A stretch of 64,000 nt of DNA from an uncultured Muribaculaceae bacterium (GTDB lineage Bacteria; Bacteroidota; Bacteroidia; Bacteroidales; Muribaculaceae), in NCBI GenBank assembly GCA_910589425.1, contig CAJUSZ010000004.1, positions 1-64,000 on the forward strand. Reading direction: 5' to 3'. Under the pieces are notes generated by a model. It ran no database searches and was not told the origin of the DNA. It saw nothing but the letters and a program-made list of their open reading frames with translations. Below, in pieces: positions 53,182-61,648 of the stretch (positions are counted from its first letter, which is position 1; each line of letters starts with the position of its first letter). The translations under genes and the position numbers were made by a program.

Positions 53182-54149
53182 GCAACCGCATAGTCGGAAA
53201 AGCCGGGATGCTGACGGCCATAGCGGTTTTCTCCGCGATGGCCGCGGCCGCCTACATGCTCGCCCCGGGCAACGGATTTGCCGAAAGCCCCGGTCTCTGT
53301 CTCCCTCAGGCGGACAGATGGCCTCTGGTGCCGCTCCTGTCGTGGGGGATCAATTACCTCGTGCTGGGGATCTGCGCGATGATGCTTGCCAACATCGACA
53401 GGAAGTTCAACCTCGTGCAGGGAACCGACCTGCTGCTGCCCGCCGCGTTTCTGATAATGACGGCCTCCTGTCCCTGGGATGTGCAGCGGCTTTGCTCCGG
53501 CTCGGTCATGGCATTGGCCAACATCGCCTCGCTCTGGATGCTGTTCGGATGCAGCGAGCGGCGCGACAACACCCACCGCCTGTTTGCCATAGCCTCTTTC
53601 CTCTCGCTCGGATCCGCGATCCAGCCCGCTTTCCTGCTCATGATCCCTGTCTACGCCGCCGGCGCGGTCCTCATGAAGATCATGGGCGTCAGGGAGGCAG
53701 CGGCCTTTCTCTGCGGCCTTGCGGCTCCATATCTGTCGCTGCTCGGACTCGGCATCGTGAGTCCGCAGGATTTCAGTTTCGTCTGGAACGCCGGTCAGAT
53801 GGACTTCGGATCGCTCCCGGTAGACGTCTTCGCCGTGGCGCTGTGCGCCGGATTCACGATCCTCTGGTCCTCGGCCGCCGGGTTTTCCAACCTGCTGCGG
53901 CTCCTGAAGTCGAACGTGGAGACACGACGCCACAACACGGTGATCATGCTGCTCGGGCTCGCCGCGGCAGCCGGATGCCTTTTCAATTTCTCAAATCTGA
54001 CGGTCTATCTGCCCACGCTGTGTGTGGCAGCCGCCGTGCAGCTGTCGCAGGGATGCTCGCCGGCCGGAAGCCGGGTGCCGCCCGCTGTCCCGCTGATGCT
54101 GATGGCCGTCTATATCGCCTCATTCGTTCTCATAACAGGATTCCTATGA
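53178..54149 (+). CDS. Multi-pass membrane protein of unknown function
   Basis: A 323-residue hydrophobic protein with eight to ten membrane segments (for example MLTAIAVFSAMAAAAYML and LLSWGINYLVLGICAMML). I see no catalytic motif. Its family is not clear to me. It may be one of the Bacteroidota-specific membrane DUFs. It overlaps purD (before) and pdxB (after) by 4 bases each, so it is almost certainly co-translated with them, which says little about its role. Confidence 0.75.
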   Translation: MSNRIVGKAGMLTAIAVFSAMAAAAYMLAPGNGFAESPGLCLPQADRWPLVPLLSWGINYLVLGICAMMLANIDRKFNLVQGTDLLLPAAFLIMTASCPWDVQRLCSGSVMALANIASLWMLFGCSERRDNTHRLFAIASFLSLGSAIQPAFLLMIPVYAAGAVLMKIMGVREAAAFLCGLAAPYLSLLGLGIVSPQDFSFVWNAGQMDFGSLPVDVFAVALCAGFTILWSSAAGFSNLLRLLKSNVETRRHNTVIMLLGLAAAAGCLFNFSNLTVYLPTLCVAAAVQLSQGCSPAGSRVPPAVPLMLMAVYIASFVLITGFL

Positions 54150-55174
54150 AAGACATACGCCCCAGAATAATCGTGGACGACAATATCCCATTCATAAAGG
54201 GACGCCTCGAACCGTTCGCCGACATCGTATATGCCGACCAGTTCGGATTCACGCCGGAACTGGTGGCCGACGCCGACGCCATGATCATACGCACCCGCAC
54301 CCGCTGCGACGAGAGCCTGCTCAGGGATTCGTCCGTGAAATTCATCGCCACCGCCACGATCGGCATGGACCAGTTCGACCTCGGCTGGTGTGCCTCGGCC
54401 GGGATAGAGACCAGGAATTCTCCCGGATGCAACGCTCCCGGCGTGGCCCAGTATGTGTGGTCGTCGCTGCTCAGGTCGGGATTCGATCCGGGATCGGACA
54501 CACTCGGTGTGGTAGGATGCGGCAATGTCGGGTCGATCGTGGCCGACTGGGGCAGGAAACTCGGCGCCAGGATCATCGTCAGCGATCCTCCGAAAGCCGC
54601 GGAAGGATGCGCGGCGGAAGGGGAGACCCCGCTCGACAGGCTCCTCCAGGAGGCCGACGCCGTTACGCTCCACACTCCGCTGACACGCTCGGGACAGTGG
54701 CCCACGTTCCACCTGATAGGGGAGCGGGAGATAGCGCTGATGAAACAGGACGCCATCCTGGTCAACGCCGCCCGCGGACCTGTGGCTGACAATCTGGCGA
54801 TCCGCCGCGCCGTAGCTGCCGGGAGGATCCGCGCCATCATCGACACATGGGAGGGGGAGCCGGATCTCGACCGCGGGCTGCTGTCGCTCGTGGAGATAGG
54901 CACATTCCACATCGCCGGATATTCGCTCGAAGGGAAACAGCGCGCCACAAGGATGGTGCTTGAGGCGACAGGGAAGCGCTTCTCGTTCAGCCCCGATCTG
55001 TCCGGTCTGGAAGGCCCGTATGTGCCGCCGGTCTCAGTCGACGCACAGACCATCCTGGACTCCTACGATCCATTCGCCGACACGGCGCCGCTGAAAGCCT
55101 CGCCAGAGGATTTCGACCGCCTGAGAGCTGCCTACGCCTACCGCAGCGAACCTCACTTCAAGCTGCCTGAATGA
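54146..55174 (+). CDS. pdxB: 4-phosphoerythronate dehydrogenase PdxB
   Basis: A 342-residue D-isomer-specific 2-hydroxyacid dehydrogenase, vitamin B6 synthesis step. NAD-binding GVVGCGNVGSIVADWG, the IVDDNIPFIKG start, TIGMDQFD, catalytic-region VNAARGPVADN and HIAGYSLEGKQRAT are typical of PdxB rather than of other family members. The ATG at 54146 (not the long upstream frame) is the start because it overlaps the stop of the membrane protein by ATGA. It ends overlapping rnhA. Confidence 0.94.
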   Translation: MKDIRPRIIVDDNIPFIKGRLEPFADIVYADQFGFTPELVADADAMIIRTRTRCDESLLRDSSVKFIATATIGMDQFDLGWCASAGIETRNSPGCNAPGVAQYVWSSLLRSGFDPGSDTLGVVGCGNVGSIVADWGRKLGARIIVSDPPKAAEGCAAEGETPLDRLLQEADAVTLHTPLTRSGQWPTFHLIGEREIALMKQDAILVNAARGPVADNLAIRRAVAAGRIRAIIDTWEGEPDLDRGLLSLVEIGTFHIAGYSLEGKQRATRMVLEATGKRFSFSPDLSGLEGPYVPPVSVDAQTILDSYDPFADTAPLKASPEDFDRLRAAYAYRSEPHFKLPE

Positions 55175-55857
55175 TGAAGAAAAAAAGATACTATGTGGTC
55201 TGGGTCGGCCGCGAACCCGGCGTCTACGACGAATGGGACGACGCCCGCGAGCAGATAGAGGGATTTCCCGGAGCAAAACACAAAGGCTTCGATTCCCCAG
55301 CCGCCGCTTCGGCCGCATTCCGCGCCGGATATGACTCGTCGCCGTCGAGCCTCGGTGCCCTGCTCAGAAACAGCCGCGCTAGAAGCCGCGGGGCCGCAGG
55401 GGAAGCCGACCGGCTGCTCACCCTCGACGAACAGAAGAGACGTTTCCCGGAGATAGACCCCAACGCCTGGGCCGTGGACGCGTCATGCCTCGGAAATCCG
55501 GGAAGAATGGAATACCAGTGCATCGATCTCGCCACAGGGAAAAGGGTGTTCCACTTCGGGCCTGTGGAGCGGTCCACAAACAACATCGGTGAGTTTCTCG
55601 CCCTGGTCCACGCCATCTCGCTTCTCTACCAGCGGGGGGAACGGCGCACTATCTATTCCGACTCCCGCACGGCCATGTCGTGGGTCAGAAAAAAGACCGC
55701 CAACACCAAGCTCACACCCGAAAAAGGGAATCCGGCGGTGAGCGACCTGATCCGGCGCGCCGAAATATGGCTGCGCACCCACAATGTCGACGCCACGATC
55801 CGCAAGTGGCAGACCGAGATATGGGGAGAGATCCCCGCTGACTTCGGACGCAAATGA
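55171..55857 (+). CDS. rnhA: Ribonuclease H1 with N-terminal viroplasmin-like domain
   Basis: A 228-residue enzyme that cuts RNA in RNA-DNA hybrids. The N-terminal hybrid-binding domain (residues 1-50: YYVVWVGREPGVYDEWDDA, KHKGFDSPAAA) is followed by a catalytic domain from about residue 100: AVDASCLGNPG (Asp), NNIGEFLALVHA (Glu), IYSDSRTAMSWV (Asp). A second Met at 55174 is possible. It overlaps the pdxB stop and the queG start, so it lies in a tight chain. Confidence 0.93.
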   Translation: MMKKKRYYVVWVGREPGVYDEWDDAREQIEGFPGAKHKGFDSPAAASAAFRAGYDSSPSSLGALLRNSRARSRGAAGEADRLLTLDEQKRRFPEIDPNAWAVDASCLGNPGRMEYQCIDLATGKRVFHFGPVERSTNNIGEFLALVHAISLLYQRGERRTIYSDSRTAMSWVRKKTANTKLTPEKGNPAVSDLIRRAEIWLRTHNVDATIRKWQTEIWGEIPADFGRK

Positions 55858-56810
55858 ATCCATCTCCGGACGATCTCAAATCGTGGCTCCGCGACGCGCT
55901 TTCCGAAGCCGGGGCGATAGCTTCCGGATTCGCCGTGGCATCCACGGTGGATCCTGACGAGGCCGACGGATTCGCACGCTGGACGGAGGAGGGCAACAAC
56001 GCCGGAATGGAATGGCTCACCCGCCACGCGGATCTCCGCCGGGATCCGCGTCTGCTGCTCGACGGCGCCCGCACCGTGGTCTCCGTGGCTTTCCCTTTCC
56101 GACAGCAACGTCTGCGCGACAAAAGCCTCCCACAGATCTCATCCTACGCCTACGGCAAGGACTATCACGACGTGATCCGCAAACGCCTCAGGCCCGTATG
56201 CCGCCGGTTCACCGAAATGTGCGGCTCCGCCACCCGGATCTGCGTCGATTCCGCACCCGTGGCCGAGCGCTACTGGGCATTGCGCTGCGGCATAGGACGC
56301 CGGGGCGACAACGGGGCGGTGATCATCGACGGATACGGAAGCTTCCTCTTTCTGGCCGAGATTCTGCTTTCGGCCGAACTGCCGCCCGACGCGCCTTCGT
56401 CGGCCGGATGCCTCCACTGCGGACGCTGCGCCTCGGCCTGCCCGGGAAAGGCGATCATGCCCGGAGGAAAAATCAGAGCCCAGCGCTGCCTCTCGTATCT
56501 TACCATCGAACACCGGGAGCCGTTTCCTGAGACCGGCGAATCGGCCGAAGCCCTGCGCTCCCCGGCCGGGTGCCGCACGCTCTACGGATGCGACATCTGC
56601 CAGGACGTGTGCCCGTTCAACGCCGGCGCGGCGACCACCGGCCCGCTCCCTGAGTTCCTGCCAGCCAATCCGGCGATGCTCACGCTCGACTCGGCCGGGG
56701 CAGCCGCGATGGGGGAGGAGGACTGGCGGCGATTCACCGCCGGCTCGGCCATGCGCCGCGCCAATCCCGCCCAGCTGCGCCGCAACGCCCTCCGTCTGCG
56801 CCGCGACTGA
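55854..56810 (+). CDS. queG: Epoxyqueuosine reductase QueG
   Basis: A 318-residue cobalamin and iron-sulfur enzyme, last step of queuosine synthesis in tRNA. Two 4Fe-4S sets are seen: CLHCGRCASACP (about residues 183-194) and CDICQDVCPFN (about 243-253). RVCVDSAPVAERYWA-like text (ICVDSAPVAERYWALRCGIG) precedes, with the family Asp. It starts 4 bases inside rnhA (ATGA). queA, an earlier step of the same pathway, lies 6.5 kb away at the window end. Confidence 0.95.
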   Translation: MNPSPDDLKSWLRDALSEAGAIASGFAVASTVDPDEADGFARWTEEGNNAGMEWLTRHADLRRDPRLLLDGARTVVSVAFPFRQQRLRDKSLPQISSYAYGKDYHDVIRKRLRPVCRRFTEMCGSATRICVDSAPVAERYWALRCGIGRRGDNGAVIIDGYGSFLFLAEILLSAELPPDAPSSAGCLHCGRCASACPGKAIMPGGKIRAQRCLSYLTIEHREPFPETGESAEALRSPAGCRTLYGCDICQDVCPFNAGAATTGPLPEFLPANPAMLTLDSAGAAAMGEEDWRRFTAGSAMRRANPAQLRRNALRLRRD

Positions 56811-56846
56811 CTCAGAGCCTGTGGCTCAAAGGATTCGGCACGCTAC

Positions 56847-56865
56847 ACTGCAATCATATTGCAGT
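56847..56865. other. Palindrome upstream of recA
   Basis: ACTGCAAT CAT ATTGCAGT, a perfect 8-bp inverted repeat with a 3-base centre, 50 bases upstream of the recA -33 box and 37 bases after queG. It could be a terminator stem or a regulator site. Confidence 0.5.
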
Positions 56866-56914
56866 CATGTAAAATCCGTTAAGTTTATTTAAACCAACAT
56901 TTTCCACCGTCTTC

Positions 56915-56945
56915 TTGGATCTCGGGGGCGATTTCGTTAACTTTG
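56915..56945 (+). promoter_or_regulatory. Predicted promoter of recA
   Basis: TTG at 56915-56917, 20 bases, TAACTTTG at 56938-56945. Leader of about 60 bases to the ATG at 57012. Confidence 0.65.
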
Positions 56946-57011
56946 CAGACGAAAAGGGGATACAAAGATCCCCACCGCATTTCAAACATACTCTAACACA
57001 CACATATCATT

Positions 57012-58211
57012 ATGGCAAAGAAGAAAACCGCCAAACTGCCGTCGGGACGACTCGACGACGCAGCCGACAAGCAGAAAGCGCTGATCGCCACACTCGGCCG
57101 GATCGACAAGGATTTCGGCAAAGGATCAATCATGTGCCTGGGCGACGACGCCGTGCAAGACGTCGAAGTGGTCCCGACCGGATCCATCGGTCTTGACTTC
57201 GCTCTCGGCGTCGGCGGTCTCCCCCGCGGCCGCATCACCGAGATCTACGGCCCCGAGGCATCGGGCAAGACCACTCTGGCCATCCACGTCATAGCCGAAG
57301 CGCAGCGGCAAGGGGGCATCTGCGCCATCATCGACGCCGAACACGCCTTCGACCGCTTCTATGCCGAACGCCTCGGCGTGGACGTCAACAGGCTCTGGAT
57401 AGCCCAGCCCGACAATGGCGAGCAGGCTCTCGACATAGCCGAGCAGCTCATCAACTCAGGCGCGATCGACGTGCTTGTGATCGACTCCGTGGCCGCCCTC
57501 ACACCAAAGGCCGAGATCGAGGGGGAGATGGGCGACAAGAACGTCGGCCTCCACGCCCGCCTCATGTCGCAGGCCATGCGCAAGCTCACCGGCGCCATCT
57601 CCCGCACACGCACTTGCTGCATCTTCATCAACCAGATGCGCGAGAAGATCGGCGTGATGTTCGGCAACCCGGAGACCACCACCGGCGGCAACGCGCTGAA
57701 GTTCTACTCGTCGGTGCGTCTCGATGTGCGTCCGTCATCATTCATCAAGGACGGCGAGCAGGCCATAGGCCGCGTCGTGAAAGTCAAAGTGGTGAAAAAC
57801 AAAGTGGCTCCCCCCTTCATGAAGGCACAGTTCGACATAATGTTCGGCGAGGGGATCTCCCGCTCCGGGGAAGTACTCGACCTGGCGGTGGAACTCGGCA
57901 TCGTCAAGAAATCCGGCTCATGGTTCTCCTACGGCGACAGCAAGCTCGGACAAGGCCGCGACGCCATTGTGCGCGTGATCGGCGACAATCCCGAACTCTT
58001 CGACGAGCTTGCCCAGAAAGTGCGCGAGGCTCTTGAGGCCAAGCGCGCCGAGAACCACAAGAACCACGGCTCGCAGTGGCTCCCCAGCACGGACGCCACG
58101 CGAGAGGACGACGATGAGATGCCCGAGCCCGGCGACGACTCCGAGGGCTTCGACAGCAGCGAAGCTTCCGAAGAGGCCGATGACATCTTCGGCGACGGCT
58201 TCGACGCCTGA
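57012..58211 (+). CDS. recA: Recombinase RecA
   Basis: A 399-residue recombinase that pairs homologous DNA and triggers SOS self-cleavage. The Walker A GPEASGKTT, the LxxVIDSVAAL Walker B, the L2-region NQMREKIGVMFGNPETTTGG and KVVKNKVAPP are typical. It is about 50 residues longer than E. coli RecA because of an acidic tail (EDDDEMPEPGDDSEG and more). Acidic tails of this sort lower activity until released in known RecA proteins. Single-gene unit with promoter and terminator. Confidence 0.98.
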   Translation: MAKKKTAKLPSGRLDDAADKQKALIATLGRIDKDFGKGSIMCLGDDAVQDVEVVPTGSIGLDFALGVGGLPRGRITEIYGPEASGKTTLAIHVIAEAQRQGGICAIIDAEHAFDRFYAERLGVDVNRLWIAQPDNGEQALDIAEQLINSGAIDVLVIDSVAALTPKAEIEGEMGDKNVGLHARLMSQAMRKLTGAISRTRTCCIFINQMREKIGVMFGNPETTTGGNALKFYSSVRLDVRPSSFIKDGEQAIGRVVKVKVVKNKVAPPFMKAQFDIMFGEGISRSGEVLDLAVELGIVKKSGSWFSYGDSKLGQGRDAIVRVIGDNPELFDELAQKVREALEAKRAENHKNHGSQWLPSTDATREDDDEMPEPGDDSEGFDSSEASEEADDIFGDGFDA

Positions 58212-58251
58212 CAAAACCGGCTCTCGGCGCCCTTACCTGCGCATAACGGAC

Positions 58252-58292
58252 AAAAGTCTCCGGGGACTGCACGATCCCCGGAGACTTTTTTT
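58252..58292 (+). terminator. Terminator of recA
   Basis: A perfect 15-bp stem (58252-58266 with 58275-58289), loop CTGCACGA, followed by a run of T. It is the best intrinsic terminator in the window. Confidence 0.9.
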
Positions 58293-58370
58293 CAGAGCGC
58301 ATCCACGGCCCGGGGCAAAAAAGATGTTGCAGAACATGAATTTTAGCATGGAGGAATCAAAAAATATCAT

Positions 58371-58378
58371 TACCTTTG
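58371..58378 (+). promoter_or_regulatory. Possible -7 element of the oxidoreductase operon
   Basis: TACCTTTG matches TAnnTTTG; no clear -33 box is seen. The remaining part of the gap 58293-58545 shows no gene. Confidence 0.4.
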
Positions 58379-58545
58379 TGGCATCAAACAGTACCCTTTC
58401 GCAGATCCGGAGAATCAAAGCCCCCGGCGCGGGAGGGAAAACGGCGTGGCCAAGAGGACTCCATGAAACGAAGACCACTTCACCTTACGCGACACGTTAA
58501 CACTAACAAATTAGGAACTAACAACTTAAATCAATACTCTCAACA

Positions 58546-58776
58546 ATGGCAAAAGTTAAAGGAGCAATTACCGTCAACATCGAAAGATGCAAGGGATGCA
58601 ATCTTTGCGTAGTGGCTTGCCCGACCAAGACACTCTCGCTGCAGCCCAACGAAGTCAACGACCGCGGCTATCACTATGCCTACATGGCAAACCCCGAAAG
58701 CTGCACCGGATGCTGCTCATGCGCATGGGTTTGTCCCGACGCCTGCATCGAAGTCTACCGCGTGAAAGTCGACTGA
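58546..58776 (+). CDS. 2-oxoacid:ferredoxin oxidoreductase, ferredoxin-type delta subunit
   Basis: A 76-residue two-cluster ferredoxin: CKGCNLCVVACP (residues 15-26) and CTGCCSCAWVCP bind two 4Fe-4S clusters. It begins a four-gene operon (delta, alpha, beta, gamma) encoding a complete oxidoreductase for branched-chain or other 2-oxoacids (Vor or Kor). It passes electrons from the thiamine diphosphate centre to free ferredoxin. Confidence 0.93.
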   Translation: MAKVKGAITVNIERCKGCNLCVVACPTKTLSLQPNEVNDRGYHYAYMANPESCTGCCSCAWVCPDACIEVYRVKVD

Positions 58777-58911
58777 TTCCTTTTCCCTACGGCCACAGGG
58801 CGCCAGCCGCCGCCGGCACTTCCCGGCAATAAAGCCGCAGAACGAATCAAATTCCATCTTACAGACACACAACGATTTTTTTCTAACCCGAACTCAAACA
58901 CTACAACAGAT

Positions 58912-59994
58912 ATGAAAGAAGAGGTAAGATTAATGAAGGGCAACGAAGCCATAGCCCACGCAGCAATCCGCTACGGATTCGACGGCTATTTCGGCTACCC
59001 TATCACTCCTCAGTCAGAGGTCCTCGAAACGCTTGAAGAACTCATGCCCTGGGAGACAACCGGCATGGTCGTGCTTCAGGCCGAATCAGAAGTCGCAGCA
59101 ATCAACATGGTCTACGGCGGCGCCGCTTCCGGCAAGGCCGTGATGACATCATCCTCCTCGCCGGGCGTCAGCCTCAAGCAGGAGGGCATATCATATATCG
59201 CAGCCGCGTCGCTCCCGGCTCTCATCCTCAACGTAATGCGCGGCGGCCCGGGTCTGGGCACCATCCAGCCCTCGCAGGCCGACTATTTCCAGGCCACCAA
59301 GGGCGGCGGCCACGGCGACTACCATCTGATCGTCCTCGCACCCTCCACGGTGCAGGAGATGGTTGACTTCGTAGGCCTCGGCATGGACCTCGCGTTCAAA
59401 TACACCAACCCCGCCATGATCCTGGCCGACGGCATCGTAGGCCAGATGATGGAGAAAGTGGTTCTTCCCGAGCAGCGTCCGCGCCGCACAGAGGAAGAGA
59501 TCCGCAAGCAGTGCCCCTGGGCAGCCGACGGCCGCAAGGATGGCCGCAAGCGCAACGTCATCACATCGCTCGAGCTTGAATCCTCGCGCATGGAGGTGAT
59601 CAACCACGAGCTTCAGGCACGCTACGCCGAGATCGAGCGCAACGAGACCCGCTGGGAAGAGATCGACGTCGAAGGAGCCGACTATCTGATCGTGGCCTTC
59701 GGTTCGATCGCCCGCATCTGCACCAAGGCCAAGGAGATGGCCGCAGAGAAAGGGATCAAGGTAGGCATCGTGCGCCCCATCACCCTCTGGCCCTTCCCGA
59801 CCGAGGCCATCCGCAAGGCAGCCGAAGGCAAGAAAGGCGTACTCTGCGTGGAACTCAACGCCGGCCAGATGATCGAGGACGTGCGTCTCGCCGTTCACGA
59901 CAATCTCCCCGTGGAGCATTTCGGACGCCTCGGCGGCATCATCCCCAGCCCCGACGAGGTAGTTGTGGCACTCGAAGAGAAACTCATGAAGTGA
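58912..59994 (+). CDS. vorB: 2-oxoacid:ferredoxin oxidoreductase alpha subunit (VorB-like)
   Basis: A 360-residue alpha subunit with the pyrimidine-binding domain (KGNEAIAHAAIRYGFDGYFG, YPITPQSEV near residue 28) and the transketolase C-like domain (ADYLIVAFGSIARI). The acyl acceptor site MTSSSSPG is visible. It acts with the beta and gamma subunits to convert 2-oxoacids and CoA to acyl-CoA. Relatives in this order are annotated as 3-methyl-2-oxobutanoate dehydrogenase VorB; 2-oxoglutarate specificity (KorA) cannot be excluded. Confidence 0.9.
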   Translation: MKEEVRLMKGNEAIAHAAIRYGFDGYFGYPITPQSEVLETLEELMPWETTGMVVLQAESEVAAINMVYGGAASGKAVMTSSSSPGVSLKQEGISYIAAASLPALILNVMRGGPGLGTIQPSQADYFQATKGGGHGDYHLIVLAPSTVQEMVDFVGLGMDLAFKYTNPAMILADGIVGQMMEKVVLPEQRPRRTEEEIRKQCPWAADGRKDGRKRNVITSLELESSRMEVINHELQARYAEIERNETRWEEIDVEGADYLIVAFGSIARICTKAKEMAAEKGIKVGIVRPITLWPFPTEAIRKAAEGKKGVLCVELNAGQMIEDVRLAVHDNLPVEHFGRLGGIIPSPDEVVVALEEKLMK

Positions 59995-60064
59995 TTCTCG
60001 GAAGCCGCAGAAATCCAACAAATCTTTTTTACCGGAAAAGACACATCTAACCAATTTGAAATCA

Positions 60065-60826
60065 ATGGAAATCCAAGATATAATCCGTCCGGAGAACAAG
60101 GTTTACAGCAAACCTGAGCTTCTCGAAGAAGTACACATGCACTATTGTCCTGGCTGCAGCCACGGTGTGATCCACAAGCTGCTCGCCGAGGTCATCGCCG
60201 AGATGGGACTGACAGACCGCACGATCGGCGTCTCCCCCGTAGGCTGCGCCGTATTCGCCTACAACTACATCGACGTCGACTGGGTGGAAGCCGCCCACGG
60301 CCGCGCACCGGCAGTAGCAACCGCCGTGAGCCGCCTCTGGCCCGACAATGTGGTGTTCACATATCAGGGCGACGGCGACATGTCGGCCATCGGCACCGCC
60401 GAGTCGATCCACGCCGCAAACCGTGGAGAGAACATCGTGATGGTATTCGTCAACAACGCCATCTACGGCATGACAGGCGGACAGATGGCCCCGACCACCC
60501 TCGTAGGCCAGAAGACTGCCACAACCCCCTACGGACGCCGCGTGGACCTCAACGGTCATCCCCTCGAGATCACCAACCTCATGGCTATCCTCGACGGCAC
60601 ATGCTACGTTACCCGCCAGTCTGTCCACACTCCCGCCAACGTGCGCAAGACAAAGGCCGCCCTCAAGAAGGCCTTCGAGAACGCGCTCGCAAAGAAAGGC
60701 ACTTCTGTGGTTGAGGTAGTGGCTACCTGCAACTCCGGCTGGAAGATGAGCCCCGAGAAGTCAAACGAATGGATGGCCGAGAACATGTTCCCGAAATATC
60801 CTCTCGGCGACCTCAAAGACGAGTGA
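60065..60826 (+). CDS. 2-oxoacid:ferredoxin oxidoreductase beta subunit (thiamine diphosphate)
   Basis: A 253-residue beta subunit. HYCPGCSHGVIH is the N-terminal cluster or cofactor motif. GDGDMSAIGTAESIHAANR with NNAIYGMTGGQMAP is the Mg-thiamine diphosphate motif (GDG...N). The ATG at 60065 is preferred over an upstream TTG. It is one of four adjacent subunits, separated by 70 and 39 bases. Confidence 0.93.
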   Translation: MEIQDIIRPENKVYSKPELLEEVHMHYCPGCSHGVIHKLLAEVIAEMGLTDRTIGVSPVGCAVFAYNYIDVDWVEAAHGRAPAVATAVSRLWPDNVVFTYQGDGDMSAIGTAESIHAANRGENIVMVFVNNAIYGMTGGQMAPTTLVGQKTATTPYGRRVDLNGHPLEITNLMAILDGTCYVTRQSVHTPANVRKTKAALKKAFENALAKKGTSVVEVVATCNSGWKMSPEKSNEWMAENMFPKYPLGDLKDE

Positions 60827-60865
60827 ACAACGTATTCTCCAACCTCAAAATCAAAAACTAAAGCA

Positions 60866-61408
60866 ATGAAAGAAGAAATCATCATAGCAGGATTCGGCGG
60901 CCAGGGAGTACTCTCCATGGGTAAGATTCTCGCCTATTCCGGCCTCATGGACGACAAGGAAGTTACATGGATGCCCTCCTACGGTCCTGAACAGCGCGGC
61001 GGCACAGCCAACGTTACAGTCATCCTTTCCGACGAGAAGATCTCTTCGCCGGTTCTTGACAGCTACGACATCGTGATCGCCCTCAACCAGCAGAGCCTCG
61101 ACAAATTCGCCCCCAAAGTGAAACCCGGCGGCATACTCATCTTCGACACAAACGGTATCCACAACCGCCCCGAACGCACCGACATCGAGATCTATCCGAT
61201 CGACGCGATGAACGCCACTCTCGAGATCGGCAACTCGAAGGCCTACAACATGGTCGTGATGGGCGCCCTGCTTGAGGCTATGCCCTACAAGCTCCCGATG
61301 GAGAATGTGATCAAGGGTCTGAAGAAATCTCTCCCCGAACGCCACCACAAACTCATCCCTCTCAACGAGAAGGCTATCGAGAAAGGTCGCGAGATCCTCA
61401 AGAAATAA
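60866..61408 (+). CDS. 2-oxoacid:ferredoxin oxidoreductase gamma subunit
   Basis: A 180-residue gamma subunit with the POR_N-linked CoA-binding type motif GFGGQGVLSMGKILAY (residues 9-24) and the MPSYGPEQRGG loop. With the alpha, beta and delta subunits it completes a heterotetramer for 2-oxoacid oxidation in anaerobes. It is the last gene before the terminator at 61440. Confidence 0.93.
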   Translation: MKEEIIIAGFGGQGVLSMGKILAYSGLMDDKEVTWMPSYGPEQRGGTANVTVILSDEKISSPVLDSYDIVIALNQQSLDKFAPKVKPGGILIFDTNGIHNRPERTDIEIYPIDAMNATLEIGNSKAYNMVVMGALLEAMPYKLPMENVIKGLKKSLPERHHKLIPLNEKAIEKGREILKK

Positions 61409-61439
61409 TTCCGGCGCAACCTTTACCGCCGGCCGGCAC

Positions 61440-61475
61440 GACAGCGGGGAGAGACTCGGTTCTCTGCCCGCTGTC
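61440..61475 (+). terminator. Terminator of the oxidoreductase operon
   Basis: A 9-bp stem (61440-61448 with 61467-61475), a G-G mismatch, and a 5-bp inner stem with loop CTCGGT. A T-run comes 31 bases later (ATTTTTTC). Confidence 0.6.
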
Positions 61476-61517
61476 CCGCATTCAATCCCCGCCGGCAGCA
61501 ATTTTTTCAGGCATATT

Positions 61518-61548
61518 TTTGCCGGTCGGTTCTTTTTCGCTAATTTTA
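61518..61548 (+). promoter_or_regulatory. Predicted promoter of the DUF4254-GT9 pair
   Basis: TTTG at 61518-61521, 19 bases, then TAATTTTA at 61541-61548 (one mismatch at the last base of the consensus). Confidence 0.45.
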
Positions 61549-61648
61549 CATTCCGAACTGTAACCTCAACGTTTCCGAGTGTGTCAGGCGCCGCGAAGCC
61601 GCGACCGAAGCGCACTCCCGACGTAATATTCCTAACACAATCCCACAC

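Noticed and set aside
53318..54145. A longer plus-strand frame leading into pdxB
   Set aside because: The upstream part overlaps the membrane-protein gene in another frame; PdxB homology starts at 54146, where an ATGA overlap gives a natural start.
61409..61648. Small RNA gene or riboswitch
   Set aside because: Only a terminator-type hairpin and a promoter are visible; no known RNA family pattern was recognised.
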